Positions 1-7,546 of a stretch of 64,000 bases of DNA are shown here, in pieces. The stretch comes from Oryzomonas sagensis (GTDB lineage: Bacteria; Desulfobacterota; Desulfuromonadia; Geobacterales; Pseudopelobacteraceae). The notes below the pieces were generated by a model. It had not been told where the DNA came from. It saw nothing but the letters and a program-made list of their open reading frames with translations, and searched no databases. The stretch covers positions 504,361 to 568,360 of the forward strand of contig NZ_VZRA01000003.1 in assembly GCF_008802355.1 (NCBI RefSeq). Direction: 5' to 3'. The stretch's first letter is position 1, and the number at the start of each line of letters is the position of its first letter. A program made the translations under genes and the position numbers.

Positions 1-502
1 TGTCGAGCCCCGTGGGCAGTTGTTCCGTGGACATGACATTTATGGAGGCACCGCCAAGGGAGATATCCTTAATGTCTCCCTTGAGAATATCCTCCGCAAC
101 TATTATTTCGGCTTCAAGCGGCCTATCGAGGACGACCCTGACAAAGCGGCGCATATCCGACCTGATCTTGGCGTAGCCGAAGTTGCAGAGTATGACCTTT
201 TTCCGGGCAACGTTGACGTAAAAAGCCTCCCCGAACATATCTTCGCGGAAGGAAAATTTTTCATGGGAGCGAATCAGGGCCTTATGTTCCAGGGTAATGA
301 CCTTTGCCTGGTACTCATGCACTTCGAATTCAGCCATTTCATTATCAACGTTGACCAACTTGGCATCGTAGGATACCGGAATTTCTTTATAATAATTGAG
401 AAAGGAAAAATTCGTCCCAATCAGTTCTTTCATATTTTGAATAATTACCAAGGAATCTTCGCGCTCGGTCCCTTTAACGATTTTGTCAAAATACTGGAAC
501 AT
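1..502 (-). CDS. PilZ domain protein (3' end outside window)
   Basis: This gene reads leftward off the window edge, so only its first 167 codons are present and no stop is seen. The translation begins MFQYFDKIVKGTERED. Residues 1-115 or so form an N-terminal region of YcgR-N type. A PilZ signature follows: an arginine-rich MRRFVRVVL stretch near residue 118 and GDIKDISLGGAS near residue 142. In PilZ proteins these two motifs (RxxxR and D/NxSxxG) bind cyclic di-GMP, so the protein is probably a c-di-GMP effector acting on motility, surface attachment or polysaccharide. The start ATG at 500-502 is the first Met in frame. It is divergent from the M23 peptidase gene, with 104 bp between them. PilZ assignment is firm, target unknown. 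Confidence 0.85.
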   Translation of the reverse strand, partial: MFQYFDKIVKGTEREDSLVIIQNMKELIGTNFSFLNYYKEIPVSYDAKLVNVDNEMAEFEVHEYQAKVITLEHKALIRSHEKFSFREDMFGEAFYVNVARKKVILCNFGYAKIRSDMRRFVRVVLDRPLEAEIIVAEDILKGDIKDISLGGASINVMSTEQLPTGLD

Positions 503-606
503 CACAAAATTCCCCGGGGAATTGATTGAATTGCAGAAAACACACGACTGTTGTATAAACGGGCAGGACTTTTTTTAACAGAAATGCCTTCGAACGACAA
601 GCACTA

Positions 607-1440
607 ATGGAAACAATTATGCACAATCGGCGCACATTCCCCGTGTTCAGGATACAACCCCTTGTAATATTATGGGTGTGCGCATCCATCCCGGCATTGC
701 CCGGGCAGTGCCGCGCCGATATTTACCGTTTCGTTACGGTTGACGGCGTTGAGACGTTCACCGATGCTCCCCAGAACAAGACGGCCAAGGTCGTCATCAA
801 GGAGTATGGAACGCCCGTGTCCAAAAAGAAAAAGAAGGCTGCAAAAAACGAAAAAGTCAGGGATGTCTCCCTGAACGAGGTTGTGGAAAAAACCGTCAAC
901 GCCTCGATCAATCCCCGGGAAACGCCACCGGCGAACTTTGAGCCGCACCTGCCGCCGGTGGGCGGGACAATAACCTCGGGGGTCGGCATGCGCATCGATC
1001 CCATCGACGGGAGGTTGCGCCACCACAACGGCGTCGACATCGCCATCCCCGAGGGAACGGCCGTCAAGGCGGTTGGACCGGGGGTCGTCGTCTACAGCGG
1101 CTTCCGTTCCGGCTACGGTTACACGGTGCTGGTCGAACACGTCAACGGCATGGTCACGCTCTACGGTCACAACAGCCGTCTGCTGGTCGCCCAGGGACAG
1201 CAGATTGACGCCGATACGACCATTGCGCTGTCCGGCAGCACCGGACGGTCAACAGGGCCCCACCTCCATTTCGAGGCGTGGCAGGCGGGCGTCAACGTCA
1301 CACCGGCCTTCATGCCCGGCAGCACCGTGCCCCTGCCCCGGACGCACCTGGCGGCGGCGAAACACAGGAGCAGTTTCCGCAAACAGGTCCTGGCCGACGG
1401 CTCGGTTCTCTTCACCAATATCCCCGCCTCCGTTCCCTGA
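607..1440 (+). CDS. M23 family metallopeptidase with DUF4124 N-terminus
   Basis: A 277-residue exported peptidoglycan endopeptidase of the LytM/M23 class. Residues 15-38 form a signal peptide. Residues 38-68 match DUF4124 (IYRFVTVDGVETFTDAP), followed by a Lys-rich linker. The M23 domain spans about 118-232 with zinc ligands His140 and Asp144 (HNGVD), His188 (YGH) and His219/His221 (HLHF), so it should be catalytically active. The C-terminal tail VLADGSVLFTNIP resembles a second copy of the DUF4124 strand motif. A second in-frame ATG lies at 619. The stop TGA shares one base with the start of the next gene, implying translational coupling. It likely acts in the periplasm on cell-wall cross-links. 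Confidence 0.9.
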   Translation: METIMHNRRTFPVFRIQPLVILWVCASIPALPGQCRADIYRFVTVDGVETFTDAPQNKTAKVVIKEYGTPVSKKKKKAAKNEKVRDVSLNEVVEKTVNASINPRETPPANFEPHLPPVGGTITSGVGMRIDPIDGRLRHHNGVDIAIPEGTAVKAVGPGVVVYSGFRSGYGYTVLVEHVNGMVTLYGHNSRLLVAQGQQIDADTTIALSGSTGRSTGPHLHFEAWQAGVNVTPAFMPGSTVPLPRTHLAAAKHRSSFRKQVLADGSVLFTNIPASVP

Positions 1441-2615
1441 TGTACGATCAGATAGAAAAATACAGCCGTAAGCTGATCTCCGACCGCGCGGCCCTGCCGG
1501 ACCGGATCGCCTTTGCCGCCCAGGACGACGCCGTGATCGCCGCGGGAGACGCCGGGTTGGCCCGCCTGGCGGCCGCCGTTCTCGAACGGCTCAACTGCCT
1601 GGCGCTCTGCGCCGCAGCACCGGCCCTCCCCTTCGCCGATTTCTTGTTGCAGCGTGCCGGGAACAACGAGCGGGAGATCGTGCCGCGCGACACCGAAACC
1701 CGCACCTTTCTGCACGACATCCCGATCCTGCGCCACAGCGATCTCGGCGCCGATCCCGTGGGGGCCATCGCCCGCGTGCTGGGCAACCGCAAGGGCGTCA
1801 TCGTCCAAGGCATCGGCATTGTGGCCAGCGGCGCCCTGACCGTCGAACAGGCCTTCATCAACTGGTCCTCCGTGTTCCACTCCACGTTCATCAAGTATCT
1901 GGAGGACGTGTTGCGGGACGGCTTCAAGCTGCCCGACGAGGCCCGGGCCTTTGAACACTTCCGCACCAAATGGCTGGCGCGACTTACGGCGGAGGGGCTG
2001 ATCTTCAGAGACGGCCCCCTGCGGGACAAGGCAGATATCCTCGACGAGATGGCACGGGTGGGACGCTATACGGTGGAACGGGGCCTGGTCGATTCGTTTT
2101 TCGGCAACATTTCCTACTCCAACGGCGATCTTATCTACATCTCCCAGACCGCTTCCAGCCTGGACGAACTGGCGGGCTGCATCGACCCGGTCCCCTTTGA
2201 AAACAGTTCCACCGTCGGCATCACCGCCTCCAGCGAACTGGTGGCCCATCGCCGCATCTTCGAAACCGCCGGCTGCCGCGCCATCCTGCACGGCCACCCC
2301 CGCTTCGCCGTGGTCATGAGCATGCTCTGCGACGAGACGGAACACTGCCCCATAGCCGACTGCTGGAAAGAGTGCCCCAAGGTCAGGATATTGGGGGGCA
2401 CGCCCGTGGTGGCGGGCGAGATCGGCGCCGGAGGGATTGCCAAAAACGTTCCGCCGGTCATCGGAGAGCCGGGCCGGGCCATCGTCTATGGCCACGGAGT
2501 ATTTACCCTCGGCCGGAACGATTTTGCAGAGGCCTTCCAGGCGCTGGTGGATGTGGAGAACTGGTGCCGGGAGGAATATTTCCGCAGGTTCGGCGAGAGA
2601 TATGGCGAGGCCTGA
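1440..2615 (+). CDS. class II aldolase/adducin family protein, two-domain form
   Basis: A 391-residue cytosolic protein whose C-terminal half (about 200-391) is a class II aldolase/adducin domain. The catalytic glutamate sits in SSELVAHR near residue 266, and the zinc-binding histidines are His284 and His286 (HGHPRF) and His352 (YGHGVF), so the metal site looks complete. The N-terminal half is unusual. Its segment NRKGVIVQGIGIV followed by a helix looks like the end of a second, degenerate aldolase domain in which the HG zinc motif is QGIG. Typical single-domain aldolases are about 210 residues, so this is nearly double length. The start is the ATG at 1440, which overlaps the upstream TGA by one base. 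The substrate cannot be named from sequence. Confidence 0.8.
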   Translation: MYDQIEKYSRKLISDRAALPDRIAFAAQDDAVIAAGDAGLARLAAAVLERLNCLALCAAAPALPFADFLLQRAGNNEREIVPRDTETRTFLHDIPILRHSDLGADPVGAIARVLGNRKGVIVQGIGIVASGALTVEQAFINWSSVFHSTFIKYLEDVLRDGFKLPDEARAFEHFRTKWLARLTAEGLIFRDGPLRDKADILDEMARVGRYTVERGLVDSFFGNISYSNGDLIYISQTASSLDELAGCIDPVPFENSSTVGITASSELVAHRRIFETAGCRAILHGHPRFAVVMSMLCDETEHCPIADCWKECPKVRILGGTPVVAGEIGAGGIAKNVPPVIGEPGRAIVYGHGVFTLGRNDFAEAFQALVDVENWCREEYFRRFGERYGEA

Positions 2616-2834
2616 CCGACATTCCCCCAAAGGCACCGAAGCGTAGGGGTTTGAGTATCCCGCCCCGGCCGACAGCCGTCCTTTTCCCCTCCCCTAAGCG
2701 TCTCCGAGACACACGTTTTTTTCAAGAATATTACAATAGATTTACATTGCATTTGCCATAACTGCTGTATCCTTTTTAAAGGTTAACCCTCCACCCGCAA
2801 CCACCTCCCCCGGAACACCGTAAAGGCAGCAAGC

Positions 2835-4355
2835 ATGAAAATCCTTCTCGTATACCCCCATTACCCCGACACCTTCTGGAGTTTCCGCCACGCACTCAAG
2901 TTCATCGGCAAAAAGGCCGCGTTCCCGCCCCTTGGCCTCTTGACCGTGGCCGCCATGCTTCCGCCTGCGTGGGACAAGCGGCTGGTGGATATGAACGTGC
3001 AACCGCTTTCCGACAAGCAGATCCTGTGGGCGGACTATGTGTTCATCAGCGCCATGACGGTCCAGAAGGAATCCGTCAACGACGTTCTGGCGCGCTGCCA
3101 GAGCCTGGGGATCAAGACGGTCGTGGGGGGGCCGCTCTTCACCGCCGCCCCGACCGAGTTTGATTCGGCGGATCACCTGGTGCTGGGCGAGGCCGAGGTC
3201 ACCCTTCCCCGTTTCCTTGACGACCTTGAGCGCGGCAAGGCTGCCCATAGCTATGTTTCCGACCACTGGGCGGAGATGCGGGAAACCCCCGTCCCGCTCT
3301 GGGACCTGATCGATCCCTCAAAATACGCAGCCATGAATATCCAGTATTCCCGGGGCTGCCCGTTCGACTGCGAGTTCTGCGACATTACCCAGCTGTTCGG
3401 GCGCAAGCCGCGTACCAAAAGCACCGCGCAGCTGACCGGGGAACTCGATGCCCTCTATGCCTGGGGGTGGCGCAACGGCATCTTTCTTGTGGACGACAAC
3501 TTCATCGGCGACAGACGCAAGCTGAAGCAGGAAACCCTCCCGGCCATGCTCGCATGGATGGAGCGGCACAAGCATCCCTTCGCCTTCTTTACCGAGGTTT
3601 CCATCGATCTGGCGGACGACCCGGACCTCATGGACCTCATGGTGCGGACCGGATTTGAAGAGGTCTTCATCGGCATAGAAACCCCGAATGAGGAGTGCCT
3701 GAGCGAAACCGGCAAGGTTCAGAACAAAAACCGCAACCTCCTTGCATGCGTCAAAAAAATCCAGCACGCGGGGTTGCAGGTCCAAGGCGGGTTTATCGTG
3801 GGGTTCGACAGCGATCCCCTGTCGATCTTCGAGCGGCAGATCCGCTTCATCCAGGAAAGCGGCATTGCCACGGCCATGGTGGGGATGCTCACCGCGTTGC
3901 GCGGCACCAAGCTCCACCAGCGGCTCTTCAAGGAAGGCAGGTTGTTGGGCGATACCTCCGGCAACAACACGGCCGTCGCCCTCAACTTTATCCCCCGCAT
4001 GAAGGTGGAGGCGCTCATCAACGGCTACCGGAGCATTCTTACCAGCATCTACGCCCCAAAGAACTACTATCGGCGGGTGACCGGCTTTCTCCGCGAGTAC
4101 CGGCCTCTCAAGCGGGGAGGCTTCCATGTGAAGCCCGGTTATTGCGGGGCGTTCTTCAAATCCATCGTCATGCTGGGGATCATCGGCAAAGAGCGGCTCC
4201 AGTTCTGGAAACTCTTCTTCTGGTCCCTTGTCAGGCGGCCGCGCTTGCTCCCGCTCGCCATCACCTTTGCCATCTATGGCTACCACTTCCGGAAAATAAC
4301 GGAAAAGATGAACTGGAACGGCATGTTCGACGCAAGCGGCATTGAGCACACCTGA
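2835..4355 (+). CDS. B12-binding domain radical SAM protein, DUF4070 type
   Basis: A 506-residue class B radical SAM enzyme. Residues 1-150 form a Rossmann-like cobalamin-binding domain starting MKILLVYPHYPD. The 4Fe-4S cluster motif CPFDCEFC lies at about 175-182, followed by a TIM-barrel with GGFIVGFDSD near residue 318. The C-terminal part, roughly 370-506, corresponds to DUF4070 and has hydrophobic segments. Relatives include hopanoid and other methyltransferases, for example the HpnR type, but the substrate is not evident here. It is monocistronic, with about 220 bp of gene-free DNA before it and a decayed regulator after it. The start ATG follows CGTAAAGGCAGCAAGC, giving a weak AAGG ribosome binding site. 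Confidence 0.88.
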   Translation: MKILLVYPHYPDTFWSFRHALKFIGKKAAFPPLGLLTVAAMLPPAWDKRLVDMNVQPLSDKQILWADYVFISAMTVQKESVNDVLARCQSLGIKTVVGGPLFTAAPTEFDSADHLVLGEAEVTLPRFLDDLERGKAAHSYVSDHWAEMRETPVPLWDLIDPSKYAAMNIQYSRGCPFDCEFCDITQLFGRKPRTKSTAQLTGELDALYAWGWRNGIFLVDDNFIGDRRKLKQETLPAMLAWMERHKHPFAFFTEVSIDLADDPDLMDLMVRTGFEEVFIGIETPNEECLSETGKVQNKNRNLLACVKKIQHAGLQVQGGFIVGFDSDPLSIFERQIRFIQESGIATAMVGMLTALRGTKLHQRLFKEGRLLGDTSGNNTAVALNFIPRMKVEALINGYRSILTSIYAPKNYYRRVTGFLREYRPLKRGGFHVKPGYCGAFFKSIVMLGIIGKERLQFWKLFFWSLVRRPRLLPLAITFAIYGYHFRKITEKMNWNGMFDASGIEHT

Positions 4356-4381
4356 TCACGGGCTGTTAAACCTAGGGGGGT

Positions 4382-4398
4382 CCCCGGCAAAACCGGGG
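4382..4398 (+). terminator. short GC-rich hairpin after the B12 radical SAM gene
   Basis: CCCCGG, a CAAAA loop and CCGGGG form a 6-bp stem 26 bases beyond the stop codon. No run of T follows, so it is at best a weak intrinsic terminator or a transcript 3' end stabiliser. Confidence 0.35.
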
Positions 4399-4414
4399 GA
4401 TTACCCACAGGAAT

Positions 4415-4606
4415 TTATGAACCTAACCTGAAAATGGAAGCGTAATGACCGCTTCCAGCCCGCCCCAGCCCTGTTTCTGAGCACAATATCTCCGTCCCGT
4501 CCCCGGCGACCGTGACGGCATGGTAATGTTGGCTGAAAAACTTGGTCAGCAACGATAAGATTTCCTCATCGTCATCAACAATCAAAAGCTGCGGCATCTC
4601 AATCAT
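4415..4606 (-). pseudogene. remnant of a response regulator joined to a sensor-kinase tail
   Basis: Reading leftward from 4606, the first 37 codons give a clear receiver-domain N-terminus: PQLLIVDDDEEILSLLTKFF with the acidic DDD pocket, then AVTVAGDG. After that the frame loses similarity. In another frame the last bases give GWGGLEAVITLPFSG and a stop at 4423-4425, which resembles the C-terminal strand of a histidine-kinase ATPase domain. The simplest reading is a deleted two-component operon whose regulator 5' end is fused to a kinase 3' end. It lies in a 470-bp stretch with no intact gene (4356-4825). The receiver part is convincing, the kinase tail is an inference. There is no receiver phosphorylation Asp and no output domain, so it is not functional. 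Confidence 0.55.
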
Positions 4607-4825
4607 ACCCCCAAGTCTACCATTTTAAATCCACGGTGCTATGTCTGGATATCGGCAATTTGTGTCAAGTCGGACACAATATATCGGCGCTGTACGAAAA
4701 CAGACATTCTTTATACACAATACCCTTCTAAATTAAATTATACTGCGACCGCAGCGAGCCGGAAGCAGCCGGCACAAAGAAACCGTGAAGCCCCAAATAC
4801 AACGCCAAACAAAAAGGAGAGTTAC

Positions 4826-5677
4826 ATGTTGTTGAAGATAGTGCAAGATGGTGGAATGAAGCTGTTCATTAAAGCTGTGATTGCTCTCGCGCTTTCATGT
4901 TCCATCCCGGCGATGGCTTTGGCGGAAGAGTCGGGAAAAGAAGGCAAAAACGACTGGGATGTCTCGCTCGGCCTCGGCCTCGCTGCTGCCCCCGCCTATG
5001 AGGGAAGCACGCATTACCTGGCATCGCCGATACCCGTGGTCGCCATCACGTGGCGCGATACCGTATCCCTTGGCATCAATGGCCTGTCACTTTATCATAA
5101 GAGTGGGGGGGTCCGCTATGGCGTGGGCCTGACCTATGACCCGGGCCGCAAGGAAAACGGCAAGAACCTGTTAGGCATGTCATCGGGCGATCACCGTCTG
5201 GCGGGACTGGGCGATATCAAGCCGGCTGCAGGCCTCAAAGCATTTGCTTCCTATGACGTGCATCCTTTCCAACACATTCCCCTGATCGTACTCGATGCCT
5301 CGGTTATCAAATTGATCGGCGGCAGCACTAACGACGGTGTACTCGTGCAGGGCGACATTTCGATGCCATTTCAACTCGGCCAGAACTGGCGGCTGACGCC
5401 GAAGGTCGCTACGACCTGGGCCAACGATCATTACATGCAGGATTACTTCGGCGTTACCCCGGAGCAGGCGACACGTTCGCAGTTTTCGGCCTACAAGGCT
5501 AAAGCCGGCATGAAGGATGCCGGCATTGGGCTTAACGTAACGTATTCGATTGATAAAAATTGGTTCGTATCGGGCGATGGCCGGGTCAAAAGGTTGCTAA
5601 GCGACGCCGCATCCAGCCCTATCGCCGCAACGAACATAAACGCCAGCATCGTCGCGCTGGTAGGATATCATTTTTGA
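4826..5677 (+). CDS. MipA/OmpV family outer membrane protein
   Basis: A 283-residue outer-membrane beta-barrel. A signal peptide spans about 11-33 (MKLFIKAVIALALSCSIPAM, cleaved near ALAEE). The barrel begins DWDVSLGLGLAAAPAYEGS, which is the typical MipA/OmpV opening, and ends with the aromatic C-terminus VALVGYHF expected of BAM substrates. The start at 4826 is favoured because AAAAAGGAGAGTTAC sits just upstream; an internal Met at residue 11 is the alternative. Family members serve as murein-hydrolase scaffolds or as small-molecule porins, and the role here is unknown. It stands alone on the plus strand, next to a decayed two-component system, and converges with cydC. Confidence 0.88.
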   Translation: MLLKIVQDGGMKLFIKAVIALALSCSIPAMALAEESGKEGKNDWDVSLGLGLAAAPAYEGSTHYLASPIPVVAITWRDTVSLGINGLSLYHKSGGVRYGVGLTYDPGRKENGKNLLGMSSGDHRLAGLGDIKPAAGLKAFASYDVHPFQHIPLIVLDASVIKLIGGSTNDGVLVQGDISMPFQLGQNWRLTPKVATTWANDHYMQDYFGVTPEQATRSQFSAYKAKAGMKDAGIGLNVTYSIDKNWFVSGDGRVKRLLSDAASSPIAATNINASIVALVGYHF

Positions 5678-5732
5678 AGGGGATACACGCCAGGTAGATT
5701 TCATTGGTAAGTGCACCATATGAAGCAGGAGT

Positions 5733-5768
5733 GGAACGAGACCTGCTCAAGGGGCAGGTCCACGTTCC
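5733..5768. terminator. bidirectional stem-loop between mipA-like gene and cydC
   Basis: GGAACG and ACCTGC on the left pair with GCAGGT and CGTTCC on the right, separated by small internal bulges. It sits in the 99-bp gap between two convergent genes, just before the cydC stop, which suits a shared transcription end. There is no long T run on either side. Confidence 0.5.
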
Positions 5769-5776
5769 CCACATTT

Positions 5777-7546
5777 TCAGCACAAGCCGCCCCCCTCATG
5801 CCCACCCGCCCCATCAGGCATCCCGGTGTCCAACTCCCACATGTCCCGGTAACGCCGGCTGCGTGCCAGCAGTTCGGCGTGGCTGCCCCGCTCGACGATG
5901 CGCCCCCCGTCCATGAGCAGCACCTCGTCCATGGCCTCCAGCCCGATCCGGCTATGGGTGATCACCAACAGCGCCCTGCCCTCGGCATAGCTGAACACCC
6001 GTTCCAGCAGCGAACGGGCGGCGGCGGCGTCCACCCCTTCCGTCGGTTCGTCCAACAGCAGGATAGGGCTGTCCTTGAGGATGGCACGGGCAATGGCCAG
6101 ACGGCGGATCTGGCCGCCGGAGAGCTTCACCCCCCCCTCGCCGGCCGGCGTATCATACCCCTGTACCAGGGCTACAATCTCGTCGTGGATTCCTGCCATG
6201 CGGGCTGCGGCGATCATTTCCTCATCACTGGCCTCGGGCCGGGCTATCAGCAGGTTCTCCCGCAGGGTGGCGTTGAACAGAAACGGTTGCTGGCTGGCCA
6301 CCGCCATGAGCCGCCGCACGGTTTCGCCGTCATACGCCCTGATCTCCCGCCCGGCCAGGGTAATGGAGCCGCTATCGTACTCCCGGAAACGGAGCAGCAA
6401 GGCCAGCAGGGTGCTCTTGCCCGCGCCGCTGGTCCCCACCACAGCCACCTTGCGGCCCGGCGCCACGTCCAGGTCGATCCCCACCAGGGTTGCCGCGCCA
6501 TCCCCATAGGAAAAACCCACTCCCCGCAGGGTGAGGAGAGGTTGCTCCGGCAGTGGGGCGGGCTCCTGAGGCTCGGTGACCGCCGGGGACTCATCCGCCA
6601 GGGAGAAGATGCGCCGGGCCGCCGCCAGGGTCTGCCCCAGCAGGCGAAAGGCCGGCGGGAGCGGCAGGACCGCCTCGAAAGCGGCTTGGCAGAAGAGCGC
6701 CAGCATGACCATCTGGGGCCCGGTCAGGGAACCGGCGCGCACCAGGGGGATCGAGACGACCAGCGCCAGCCAGAGGGCAAGGCCGGAACAGAGCCCCACG
6801 CCACCGGCGGAGACACCGGCCAGTCCGGCCAGACGGGCCTGATCGGCCAGCAGGCGCCGGTTCAGTTCCACTACCCGCTCCTTCTGGCGCCCTGCCGCAC
6901 CGTAGGCCAGGAGTTCTTCCATCCCCCGCAGTCCGTCCACCACGGCGGTGCGCAGTTCCGCAGAGGTTTGGGTCACCCGCGCCCCCGGTTTGCGCCCCAG
7001 CAGGTGAACCGCCAGGGGGAGGAAACCGCCGGCCGCGAGGAGCAGCGCCCCGGTCGCCAACGCCACGGCGCTGCTGAAATACCACAGGAACAGGACGAAC
7101 AGCAGGCTGGAACAGAGCGCGGTCAGTACCGGCGCCAGTAGACGCAGGTAAAAATTGTCCAGGCTGTCGATGTCGGCCCGGATACGGCTGAGAAGATCGC
7201 CGCTGGCGTAGCTCTCCAATCGCGCCGGGGCCAGCGGTTCGATGCGGCGGTAGATCCAGACCCGCAGGCCCGCCAGGAGCCGCAACGAGGCTTGATGGCT
7301 GACCACCCGTTCGGCGTAGCGCCCAAGGGTGCGCCCGATCGCCAGGGTGCGGATACCGGCCGCCGGGTAGTGATAGTTGATGGGGGTGCCGCTGATCCCG
7401 GCCAGGGCCATGGCGGCGATGAACCAGCCCGAGAGGGCCAAGAGCCCCACATTGGCAAAGAGCGTCATCAGCGAGAGCCCGAGAGCGGCCACGAGCCAGG
7501 AGCGATAGGGCCATGCCAGCTTCAGGAGGCGCAGGATATCCCTCAT
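5777..7546 (-). CDS. cydC: thiol reductant ABC exporter subunit CydC
   Basis: A 589-residue half-transporter: a six-helix ABC type-1 membrane domain (about 1-310) and an ATPase domain (about 335-570). The ATPase has Walker A GTSGAGKST, signature LSGGQIRR and Walker B ILLLDEP. CydC pairs with CydD to export cysteine and glutathione to the periplasm, where they are needed to assemble cytochrome bd and periplasmic haem proteins. Its ATG overlaps the cydD stop by four bases, so the two are co-translated. The N-terminal motif ALSGWFIAAMALAG is characteristic of CydC. No cydAB oxidase genes are adjacent, unlike many cyd loci. Confidence 0.92.
   Translation of the reverse strand: MRDILRLLKLAWPYRSWLVAALGLSLMTLFANVGLLALSGWFIAAMALAGISGTPINYHYPAAGIRTLAIGRTLGRYAERVVSHQASLRLLAGLRVWIYRRIEPLAPARLESYASGDLLSRIRADIDSLDNFYLRLLAPVLTALCSSLLFVLFLWYFSSAVALATGALLLAAGGFLPLAVHLLGRKPGARVTQTSAELRTAVVDGLRGMEELLAYGAAGRQKERVVELNRRLLADQARLAGLAGVSAGGVGLCSGLALWLALVVSIPLVRAGSLTGPQMVMLALFCQAAFEAVLPLPPAFRLLGQTLAAARRIFSLADESPAVTEPQEPAPLPEQPLLTLRGVGFSYGDGAATLVGIDLDVAPGRKVAVVGTSGAGKSTLLALLLRFREYDSGSITLAGREIRAYDGETVRRLMAVASQQPFLFNATLRENLLIARPEASDEEMIAAARMAGIHDEIVALVQGYDTPAGEGGVKLSGGQIRRLAIARAILKDSPILLLDEPTEGVDAAAARSLLERVFSYAEGRALLVITHSRIGLEAMDEVLLMDGGRIVERGSHAELLARSRRYRDMWELDTGMPDGAGGHEGGGLC

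Noticed and set aside
20-529. A 169-codon plus-strand reading frame at the left edge.
   Set aside because: It is the antisense shadow of the PilZ gene, whose minus-strand translation has the clear RxxxR and DISLGG motifs.
5711-7141. A 476-codon plus-strand frame antisense to cydC.
   Set aside because: Low-complexity Gln/Gly/Arg content, no domain, fully inside cydC.
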